Assembly (NCBI RefSeq): GCF_003050935.1 | Contig: NZ_QAOX01000015.1 | Span: 1-64,000, forward strand | Direction of reading: 5' to 3' | DNA: 64,000 bases | DNA from: Luteibacter sp. OK325 | GTDB taxonomy: Bacteria > Pseudomonadota > Gammaproteobacteria > Xanthomonadales > Rhodanobacteraceae | In this document: positions 57,267-64,000 of the stretch, piece after piece | Layout: every line of letters starts with the position of its first letter | Position numbering within the stretch: position 1 is the first letter of the stretch | Translations under genes and position numbers: made by a program | Notes under the pieces: model-generated | What the model saw: the letters and a program-made list of their open reading frames with translations, nothing else | Told to the model about the DNA's origin: nothing | Database searches by the model: none

Positions 57267-57352
57267 TGTGGGAGTCGATTCATCGGCGATGGGCGCTCGC
57301 GATATCGTCCGGACCTCGCTCCGCAGGGATCGCCGATGAATCGGCTCCTACA
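57267..57352. repeat. REP pair
   Basis: Forward copy 57267-57290 and inverted copy 57329-57352, both of ATTCAT type, downstream of xseA. Confidence 0.85.
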
Positions 57353-57427
57353 GAAGCTGGCAATGTACACGGGCGCTGAACGTCCCAAGCTGGATCATTG
57401 AACGCATCGCAACCATGAGACCAGACC

Positions 57428-58858
57428 ATGCTCGAGTCGAGCTACCCGTACTACGTTGCCAACAAGGCGCGGAAGTCGCGCAAGACCTTCGACATCATCG
57501 ACAAGTACACCGGCAAGGTCGCCACTCGCGCCGCATTGCCCGATGACGCGGCGCTGGAAGAAGCCATCGCCGCGGCGCACGACGCCACGCTGTCGATGAA
57601 ACGATTCCGCCCCTATGAACGGCAGGCGGTACTAGAGCATTGCGTTACGCGCTTCCGCGAACGCAAGGACGAACTGGCCTACGCACTCTGCGTCGAAGCG
57701 GGCAAACCCATCAATGACTCGATCGGCGAAGTCACCCGGCTCATCGAAACATTCAAGATCGCCGCCGAGGAATCGGTGCGGATCAACGGCGAAACCATCA
57801 ACCTGGAAATCTCGGCGCGCAGCGCGGGATACCAAGGCTTTACGCGTCGCGTGCCCCTGGGACCGGTGTCGTTCATCACGCCCTTCAACTTCCCCCTGAA
57901 CCTCGTTGCGCACAAGGTCGCCCCGGCGATAGCCTCGGGTTGTCCTTTCGTGCTCAAGCCCTCGGAGAAAACGCCGCTGGGGGCGCTGATCATGGGCGAG
58001 ATCCTCGCCGAGACCGACCTGCCCAAGGGGGCATTCTCGATCCTGCCGTTGGACGGCAAGCACGCCGGCCCTCTGGTCACCGACCGGCGCTTCAAGCTCC
58101 TTTCGTTCACCGGCGGCCTGATCGGCTGGGACCTCAAGGCGAAGGCCGGGCACAAGAAGGTGACGCTCGAACTCGGCGGTAACGCCGCCTGCATCGTCGA
58201 CGGCGACCAGGCCGATCGGCTCGACGCCGTGGTAGACCGCCTGGTGTTCGGCGCGTTCTACCAGTCGGGCCAGAGCTGCATCAGCGTGCAGCGCATCCTC
58301 GCCCACGAGGATATCTACGATGCGCTGCGCCGCAAGCTGGTTGCGAAAGTGAATGTGCTCAAGGCCGGTGACCCGAAGAAGAAGAGCACCTTCCTCGGCC
58401 CGATGATCGACGAGGCCGCAGCGGAACGGCTGGAATCGTGGATACGCGAAGCGAAGAAAGCCGGTGCGAAGATCCTCTGCGGCGGCGGCCGCAAGGGTTC
58501 GATGCTCCAGGCGACGCTGCTCGAGAAGGTGCCGCACGATGCGAAGCTACAACGCATGGAAGCCTTTGGCCCGGTCGCCCTGCTCCAGCGGGTGAGCAGC
58601 TTCGACGAGGCCATCGCCACCGTGAACGACTCGGACTTCGGCCTGCAGGCCGGCGTGTTCACCAACAACCTGAGCCGCGCCATGCGCGCGTGGGACGAGC
58701 TCGAACAGGGCGGGATCATCGTCAACGACGTGCCTAGTTTCCGTGTGGACAACATGCCGTATGGGGGCGTCAAGTCGTCGGGCATCGGGCGTGAGGGCGT
58801 ACGCTACGCGATCGACGATATGAGCGAAGTCCGGCTGATGGTGATCCGCGACATGTGA
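57428..58858 (+). CDS. Aldehyde dehydrogenase family protein
   Basis: 476 aa. LGPVSFITPFNFPLNL, LELGGNAACIVDG with catalytic Glu, and FYQSGQSCISVQR with the nucleophile Cys. The spacing and GGLIGWDLKAKAG loop suggest a distinct subfamily; I cannot name its substrate. Possibly expressed with the lipase-like gene downstream, 60 bases away. Confidence 0.9.
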   Translation: MLESSYPYYVANKARKSRKTFDIIDKYTGKVATRAALPDDAALEEAIAAAHDATLSMKRFRPYERQAVLEHCVTRFRERKDELAYALCVEAGKPINDSIGEVTRLIETFKIAAEESVRINGETINLEISARSAGYQGFTRRVPLGPVSFITPFNFPLNLVAHKVAPAIASGCPFVLKPSEKTPLGALIMGEILAETDLPKGAFSILPLDGKHAGPLVTDRRFKLLSFTGGLIGWDLKAKAGHKKVTLELGGNAACIVDGDQADRLDAVVDRLVFGAFYQSGQSCISVQRILAHEDIYDALRRKLVAKVNVLKAGDPKKKSTFLGPMIDEAAAERLESWIREAKKAGAKILCGGGRKGSMLQATLLEKVPHDAKLQRMEAFGPVALLQRVSSFDEAIATVNDSDFGLQAGVFTNNLSRAMRAWDELEQGGIIVNDVPSFRVDNMPYGGVKSSGIGREGVRYAIDDMSEVRLMVIRDM

Positions 58859-58918
58859 CACGTCCCGTCCAGTCGGCCCGGCGTATGCTCGACTGACTCA
58901 CGCACAAGGTAACCTCGT

Positions 58919-60349
58919 ATGACCACCCTGGTGTTCGTGCACGGCTGGAGCGTTACCAATACCTCGACGTACGGCAGCCTGCCGGCAACCTTGCGCGACC
59001 GTGCGGCCCAGGCAGGCTCGACGCTGCGGGTGCTGGATATCCACCTCTCCGAATACGTCACCTTCGATGACGCCGTGGGTATGGACGACATCGTCCGTGC
59101 CTTCGATCACGCCCTGCGTGGACTGGCGCTACCGGATGGTCGCTTCGACTGCGTCACCCATTCCACCGGTGGCCCCGTGGTCATGGCCTGGCTTCGCGCC
59201 CAGCGTGAGCACCCGACGCTGTATGCACCAATCCATCTCGGGCGCGTGGTCATGCTCGCGCCCGCGCACTTCGGCTCCGCGCTGGCGAAACTGGGCAAGA
59301 GCGTTGTCGGCCGCCTGAAGGCCTGGTTCGACGGCGTCGAGCCGGGCCAACGCATCCTCAACTGGCTCGAACTCGGCAGCCCCGAGTCCGTGGCACAAAA
59401 TCTCGACGTCATCCACGGCAAGGATGCGGCGGTGAGTGGTACGTATTTGTTCTCGCTGATCGGCGACCGACCCGATCGTAGTCTCTACGACGTGGTCAAT
59501 TCGTATACCGGCGAAGATGGTTCGGATGGCGTCGTCCGTCTCGCCGCGGCCAATCTCAACGCCACGCATTGCGTGCTCGCACAGTCCGGTGCGTCAGCCA
59601 CACTGTCAATGACGTTGACGCGCGCGCCGCGCACGGCATTCAAGATGCTGGCGGGGCTTTCACACTCGGGAAGCAAGCAGGGCATCATGGGCGCCGAGCC
59701 ACCGTCACCGCTCACCATCGATGCCATCGTGCGCTGCCTCGCCGTGGATTCCGCGGCGGCATACACGGCGCTGTGCAACGCGTTCGCCAGCGAGAACGCG
59801 CAGCGCGACGCCAACCGTGTGGAACTGGAGCCCGCCCTGTTTTCGCCACGCGTACACATCCACGACCCGCGCAGCCTGATGATCTTTCGCCTTGTGGACG
59901 ATCGCGGTGAGCCCTTGGTCACCACGCAGTTTCAGCTGACGGCCGGCCCCGAAGCCTCGCCCGATCATCTACCGCAAGGCTTCATGCTGGACCGGCAGGC
60001 CAATTCGCGAAGCCCGGCGACGGTGGCGATGTTCCTCAATCGCGCGGTGCTTGCCGGTGAGGCTGCGATCGTGGATCCACGCGATCCGCACAAGACCCTG
60101 CGTGATCCACTGCAGCCGCATCGCCCCTACGGCGTGCGCATCGAGCCGGTCGACCTTACGGGCCTCATCCGACACATGGTGGCCAGCACCGCCCACGCCG
60201 ACGACCTGCTAGACGCACTCGGTCCGCACGAAACGACGATCGTCGATGTGGTTCTTTCCCGCCGCGTCGCCGAAGGCGTGTTCCGCCTGACGCAGAACCT
60301 GGTTGCCGAGGATTTCCAGCGCCCTCTCCCTGGAGCCGACCTGGCTTGA
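58919..60349 (+). CDS. Lipase-like alpha/beta hydrolase with C-terminal beta domain
   Basis: 476 aa without a signal peptide. FVHGWSVTNTSTYG gives the oxyanion hole and THSTGGPVVMAW the nucleophile Ser. VYDVVNSYTGEDGSDGVV holds a candidate catalytic Asp and NATHCV a possible His. The last ~170 residues look like a beta-sandwich with VHIHDPRSLMIFRLVDD. Resembles phospholipase-like esterases, including some type VI effectors, but no VgrG, PAAR or immunity gene adjoins. Confidence 0.78.
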   Translation: MTTLVFVHGWSVTNTSTYGSLPATLRDRAAQAGSTLRVLDIHLSEYVTFDDAVGMDDIVRAFDHALRGLALPDGRFDCVTHSTGGPVVMAWLRAQREHPTLYAPIHLGRVVMLAPAHFGSALAKLGKSVVGRLKAWFDGVEPGQRILNWLELGSPESVAQNLDVIHGKDAAVSGTYLFSLIGDRPDRSLYDVVNSYTGEDGSDGVVRLAAANLNATHCVLAQSGASATLSMTLTRAPRTAFKMLAGLSHSGSKQGIMGAEPPSPLTIDAIVRCLAVDSAAAYTALCNAFASENAQRDANRVELEPALFSPRVHIHDPRSLMIFRLVDDRGEPLVTTQFQLTAGPEASPDHLPQGFMLDRQANSRSPATVAMFLNRAVLAGEAAIVDPRDPHKTLRDPLQPHRPYGVRIEPVDLTGLIRHMVASTAHADDLLDALGPHETTIVDVVLSRRVAEGVFRLTQNLVAEDFQRPLPGADLA

Positions 60350-60369
60350 TGGGCGCTGACCTGACTTGA

Positions 60370-60449
60370 TGTAGGAACCGATTCATCGGCGATGGATGCT
60401 GCGATGACCTGGCCCGCTGCGCGGGATCGCCGATGAATCGGCTCCTACA
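60370..60449. repeat. REP pair
   Basis: Forward copy 60370-60393 and inverted copy 60426-60449, ATTCAT type. They sit between convergent genes; the spacer has CTGGCCCGCTGCGCGGG. Confidence 0.85.
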
Positions 60450-60459
60450 GAAAAAGCCG

Positions 60460-61836
60460 TCAGCCGGCGGGCGCGAGATCGCCGACCAGGGTTGGAATGA
60501 GTTCCGACACCGTGGGATGAATCGGCATGGCCCACTGCAACGTCCCGATCGATGCATCCGCATTCATCATGTCAAGAATGCCGTGGATCGCTTCGTCACC
60601 GCCCGTACCCAGGATAGCCGCGCCGAGAATCTTCTTGGTTTCCGCATCGGCGACTATCTTCATGAAGCCCCACGTTTCGGCTTTCTCGACGGCCCGCCCG
60701 ACGCGCGTCATCAGACGCTTCGACACCAGCAAGGGCCGACCCGACTTGCGCGCCTGTGCTTCGGTCATACCGACGCGACCCAGCGGCGGATCCACATAAA
60801 GCGCGTAACCGAGAATGCGATCGCTGACCTTGCGCTCCTCGCCGTCGAGCAGGTTCGCCGCCACGATCTCGTAGTCGTTCCAGGCGGTGTGCGTGAATGC
60901 GCCCTTGCCGTTGCAATCGCCCATCGCCCAGATGCCTTCGGCGCTGGTCTTCAGGTGATCGTCGACTTTGATGTAGCCCTTCTCGTCCATCTCGACGCCG
61001 GCCTTGTCCAGGCCCAGGTCGTCCGTATTCGGACGGCGGCCAACGGCAAGCAATACGTGCGTACCGACGACTTCGGGCGCGCCCTCCGTGCAATCCACGC
61101 CGACTTTCACGCCGCGCTCGTGCTTCGCCAGGGTGATGCAGCAGGCATCCGTTCGCACGGCGATGCCCTCCGCTTCGAGGAATGCACGGATCTCCGCCGA
61201 GACGTCTTCGTCTTCGCGACTGACCAGCCTGGCGTTCTTCTCCACGATGGTGACCTCGGCACCGAAGCGCCGGAACATCTGGGCGAATTCGAGGCCGATG
61301 TAGCTGCCGCCGACCACCACGAGGTGTCCGGGCACGGCCTGCAGCGGAATGATCGTGGTGTTGGTTAGGTAATCGACCTGGTCGACGCCCGGAAAGTCAG
61401 GGACGTTGGCGCGACCGCCCACGTTGAGGAAAAGCTGAGGTGCCTCGAGCGTTTCGCCGTTCACCTCAATCTGTCGGGGACCGGTGAACCGCGCATGCCC
61501 GCGAATGAGCGTGAGCCCCGGCATCGACGCCAGCCAGTCCTCGTTGCCCTTGCGCGAATCCAGAATGACCTTCTGCGCACGCGCCGCCACGACGGGCATA
61601 TCGATGGTGATGGGTCCAACGCCGATGCCGTACTCGGCCCCGCGCTGCGCAAAGCGGGCAGCGCAGGCACTGGCGACAAGGGTCTTGGTGGGTTTGCAGC
61701 CGGTATTGACGCAGGTGCCGCCAACCAGATGGCGCTCGATTATGGCGACTGTCTTGCCCAGGCCCGTCAGGCGTCCAGCCAGTGCGGGCCCGGCCTGACC
61801 GGCCCCCACGATGATGGCGTCGAAGGTGCGGGTCAT
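60460..61836 (-). CDS. Flavin disulfide reductase family oxidoreductase (MerA/Lpd-like)
   Basis: 458 aa, ATG 61836 behind CCGGAG. FAD motif IIVGAGQAGPALAGRL, redox-active CVNTGC, NAD motif VVVGGSYIGLEFAQMFRRFG, and WAMGDCNGKGAFTHTAWND. C-terminal interface contains HPTVSELIPTL. No heavy-metal domain or C-terminal Cys pair, so not a mercuric reductase; more like a generic NAD(P)H oxidoreductase of this fold. Confidence 0.9.
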   Translation of the reverse strand: MTRTFDAIIVGAGQAGPALAGRLTGLGKTVAIIERHLVGGTCVNTGCKPTKTLVASACAARFAQRGAEYGIGVGPITIDMPVVAARAQKVILDSRKGNEDWLASMPGLTLIRGHARFTGPRQIEVNGETLEAPQLFLNVGGRANVPDFPGVDQVDYLTNTTIIPLQAVPGHLVVVGGSYIGLEFAQMFRRFGAEVTIVEKNARLVSREDEDVSAEIRAFLEAEGIAVRTDACCITLAKHERGVKVGVDCTEGAPEVVGTHVLLAVGRRPNTDDLGLDKAGVEMDEKGYIKVDDHLKTSAEGIWAMGDCNGKGAFTHTAWNDYEIVAANLLDGEERKVSDRILGYALYVDPPLGRVGMTEAQARKSGRPLLVSKRLMTRVGRAVEKAETWGFMKIVADAETKKILGAAILGTGGDEAIHGILDMMNADASIGTLQWAMPIHPTVSELIPTLVGDLAPAG

Positions 61837-61915
61837 GGGCAGGGCTCCGGCGGGTAGATGACCCTTGGAGGGTAACCCGAGCTGCTGGCAACCGCCTTGC
61901 ACGAAAACCCTGAGA

Positions 61916-61992
61916 TGGTGACCCCGGCCCGATTCGAACGGGCGACCTTCCCCTTAGGAGGGGGACGCTCTATCCAGCTGAGCTACGGGGCC
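61916..61992 (-). tRNA. tRNA-Arg (anticodon CCT)
   Basis: On the minus strand the acceptor stem GGCCCCG pairs with CGGGGTC, the D arm has GCTCAGCTGGATAGAGC, the anticodon stem/loop is TCCCC-CTCCTAA-GGGGA, and the T arm GCCCGTTCGAATCGGGC is perfect. CCA is encoded (61916-61918). Anticodon CCT reads AGG codons, rare in high-GC genomes. 77 bases including CCA. Confidence 0.96.
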
Positions 61993-62050
61993 AAGGGCGT
62001 GAGGATACCGGAGGCGACCATGAGACAGAAACCCTGACGGGAGTTAACGA

Positions 62051-62482
62051 TCAGGAATCCACAGCCACGTAACGCAACACCCCGACCTGCGCCCCCGCCT
62101 TACGACCGCTATCCGCCGGATGATTCACGCCGTCCAGCACGGGCACTTCATCGAAATCGAACGGACTGATCCCCTCGAGGCATGCGACATTCACCCCGTA
62201 CTGTGCGCTGTTCGAGCGCCGTTGGTGGAACGTGTAGATACCGCATGCAGAGCAAAAATAATGCTTCGCTGTCCCCGTGTTGAACTGGTATTCGGTCAGC
62301 ACATCCTTCCCCTGCTCGATCTTGATACCGTCGAGTTCGGCGGAGACCGCGACGGCCCCACGCATGCGGCAGTACGAGCAGTTGCAGCGCCGCGCGGTGC
62401 GCAGGCCGTCGGAGAGCTTCACGGTAAAACGGACAGCGCCGCAATGACAGGCGCCGCGGGTCTCGGTGATGTCGGGGAGCAT
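62051..62482 (-). CDS. GFA-family (glutathione-dependent formaldehyde-activating type) protein
   Basis: 143 aa from ATG 62482 (GTG 62503 possible). Zinc-binding cysteines: GACHCGAVRF, CNCSYCRMRG, CSACGIYTFHQ, as in GFA/CENP-V folds. The exact substrate is unknown; the family name comes from one member. Confidence 0.88.
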   Translation of the reverse strand: MLPDITETRGACHCGAVRFTVKLSDGLRTARRCNCSYCRMRGAVAVSAELDGIKIEQGKDVLTEYQFNTGTAKHYFCSACGIYTFHQRRSNSAQYGVNVACLEGISPFDFDEVPVLDGVNHPADSGRKAGAQVGVLRYVAVDS

Positions 62483-62559
62483 AGTCAGGCCGGGTTGGGA
62501 CACCGGCCCATGATAAATCGCGTTGATCCCGAGTTCATGGCAATGAAGTGGCGCCTTAC

Positions 62560-62829
62560 CTAGCGAACGGCCCTCAAACGCCGTCCCGGCATGGGTGGCA
62601 CCCGCGCCGGCCGCTTGGCGTCACCCCCGAACGGTCGCCATATGCCATCGGCGCCCTCCACCCCGATGCTCGTGTCGCCCCCCTCGGCGGCGGCCTGGTT
62701 GACGGCCGACCGCAGGGCCTCGAAGCGGCTGTCGAAGCGTGAAATCACCCGGCCATCGACGCTCACGGGCCAGCGGTGGCTGTCATCAGGGTGATAGGGA
62801 ATCTCATAGATCCGCGACATGGGCGCCAT
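62560..62829 (-). CDS. DUF2188-like small protein
   Basis: 89 aa from ATG 62829 (AAGG upstream); ATG 62820 also possible. WPVSVDGRVISRFDSRFEAL is the DUF2188 pattern, with GVEGADGIWRPF near the end and a basic Pro/Arg tail. Function unknown. Confidence 0.6.
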   Translation of the reverse strand: MAPMSRIYEIPYHPDDSHRWPVSVDGRVISRFDSRFEALRSAVNQAAAEGGDTSIGVEGADGIWRPFGGDAKRPARVPPMPGRRLRAVR

Positions 62830-63028
62830 CTGCCTTGTGAAGAAACACAGAAACAGCATGGACTTGCGACGGTGACCGCAGGGTCTTCGGAACCTCCGAC
62901 GATAACGACGCCCCGCAGACATCCGTCCCGCGCCGCACAACGGAGTGTGAAGGGTCCGTTTGCTAGAATCGCGGTTTTACCCAGTCGCGCCGGCACCCTG
63001 TCGGCGCGTCGTCAACGGAGAAGCTTTC

Positions 63029-64000
63029 ATGTCCGGCAAGATCCTCGCAGCGCTCGGCCTCAAGACCACCGAATCCGGCACCTACCTTGGCCGCGGCGAA
63101 TGGGCTTCCACCACCGGCGCCGGCACCCTGACCCCGGTCAATCCGGCCACGGGCGAAGTGATTGCGACGGTCCAGGCCACCAGCGCGACCGATTACGAGA
63201 CGATCGTGCAGCGCGCGCAGGAAGCCTATGCGGTCTGGCGCACCACGCCCGCCCCGCGCCGCGGCGAAGCCGTGCGCCTGTGCGGTGAGGCCCTGCGTAA
63301 GCACAAGGACGCCCTCGGTTCGCTGGTTGCCCTGGAAATGGGCAAGATCAAGCCGGAAGGCGACGGCGAAGTGCAGGAAATGATCGATATCGCCGATTTC
63401 GCGGTGGGCCAGAGCCGCATGCTCTACGGCTACACCATGCATTCGGAGCGCCCGGGCCACCGCATGTACGAGCAGTGGCACCCGGTCGGCCTGGTCGGTA
63501 TCGTCAGCGCGTTCAATTTCCCGGTGGCCGTGTGGGCCTGGAACGCCTTCCTGGCCGCCATCTGCGGCGATATCTGCCTGTGGAAGCCGTCGCCGAAGAC
63601 CCCGCTCTCGGCTATCGCCACCATGAAGATCTGCAACGAAGCCCTGAAAGACGCCGGCTTCCCGGACCTGTTCTTCCTCTTCAACGACGCCGGCACCGAG
63701 CTGGCCCAGACCTTCGTCGACGACAAGCGCATCCCGCTGATCAGCTTCACCGGCTCGACCAAGGTCGGCCGCATGGTCGGTGAGCGCGTGTCGCGCCGCA
63801 TGGGTCGCAGCCTGCTCGAGCTGGGCGGCAATAACGCCATCATCCTGGACAAGTCCGCCGACCTGAAGCTGGCCATCCCGGCGATCGTCTTCGGCGCCGT
63901 CGGCACGGCCGGCCAGCGCTGCACCAGCACACGCCGCGTCCTCGTGCATTCGTCCATCCACGATGCCGTCGTCGACACGCTGGTCAAGGCCTATGGCCAG
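63029..64000 (+). CDS. amaB: ALDH7-family aldehyde dehydrogenase, 3' end outside the window
   Basis: 324 codons open to the window edge; ATG 63029 behind [40 protein letters not shown] (catalytic Glu) and [13 protein letters not shown] (nucleophile Cys) match the ALDH7 family of alpha-aminoadipate semialdehyde/piperideine-6-carboxylate dehydrogenases in lysine breakdown. About 180 residues are missing on the right. Confidence 0.88.
   Translation, partial: MSGKILAALGLKTTESGTYLGRGEWASTTGAGTLTPVNPATGEVIATVQATSATDYETIVQRAQEAYAVWRTTPAPRRGEAVRLCGEALRKHKDALGSLVALEMGKIKPEGDGEVQEMIDIADFAVGQSRMLYGYTMHSERPGHRMYEQWHPVGLVGIVSAFNFPVAVWAWNAFLAAICGDICLWKPSPKTPLSAIATMKICNEALKDAGFPDLFFLFNDAGTELAQTFVDDKRIPLISFTGSTKVGRMVGERVSRRMGRSLLELGGNNAIILDKSADLKLAIPAIVFGAVGTAGQRCTSTRRVLVHSSIHDAVVDTLVKAYGQ

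Noticed and set aside
60460-61836. Mercuric reductase
   Set aside because: CVNTGC redox motif is shared by the whole family; the heavy-metal domain and C-terminal Cys pair are absent and no mer genes are nearby.

Overview
The window looks like a chromosomal segment of a GC-rich gammaproteobacterium, most likely in Xanthomonadales/Rhodanobacteraceae (Luteibacter or Dyella type). The gene families point there, as do the high G/C at third codon positions, the yellow-pigment (aryl polyene) operon and the many short GTGG/GTAG-headed palindromic repeats. This placement rests on pattern recognition; no database search was run.

Layout. 1-4.6 kb: housekeeping and membrane genes (YkgJ-type cysteine cluster protein, neutral zinc metallopeptidase, MAPEG protein, TerC/CBS/CorC protein, CPBP protease). 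4.6-6.85 kb: a low-GC islet with a two-gene Septu-type anti-phage system, an ABC-type ATPase followed by an HNH nuclease. 6.85-22.5 kb: a methyltransferase, a secreted DUF1800/DUF1501 pair, a GH15 hydrolase, a DUF5916 outer membrane protein, a divergent LysR regulator/aldehyde dehydrogenase pair, a GNAT enzyme, a cyclophilin, DUF3014, RDD and ExbD proteins, and an SGNH-like hydrolase. 22.5-29.3 kb: the fused B12-dependent mutase IcmF, small genes and leucine dehydrogenase.

30.0-44.0 kb: a 16-gene, almost fully overlapping aryl polyene (APE) operon. It has two ACPs, three ketosynthases plus a chain-length-factor-like protein, two dehydratase modules, a ketoreductase, a thioesterase, a methyltransferase, a GT2, two acyltransferases, and LolA-like and MMPL export proteins. 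No intact acyl-AMP ligase is present. What looks like its C-terminal stub lies inside one protein, between a COG4648-type membrane domain and a hotdog dehydratase domain.

44.2-45.6 kb: a minimal secreted RHS-core protein whose gene overlaps, out of frame, a Sel1-repeat gene (candidate effector/immunity pair). 45.7-64 kb: a FUSC transporter, then leucine/isovalerate catabolism genes (isovaleryl-CoA dehydrogenase, thiolase, carboxyltransferase subunit) interrupted by a lipobox-bearing S8 autotransporter and a small lipoprotein. Next come xseA, an aldehyde dehydrogenase, a lipase-like protein, a flavin disulfide reductase, tRNA-Arg(CCT), a GFA protein, a DUF2188-like protein and a truncated ALDH7-family dehydrogenase at the right edge.

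Two themes recur. One is branched-chain amino acid breakdown, spread over several loci. The other is REP elements (11 loci, about 23 copies) filling gene ends, in two stem variants related by a compensatory base-pair change. No IS element, integrase, prophage, CRISPR array or rRNA was seen.
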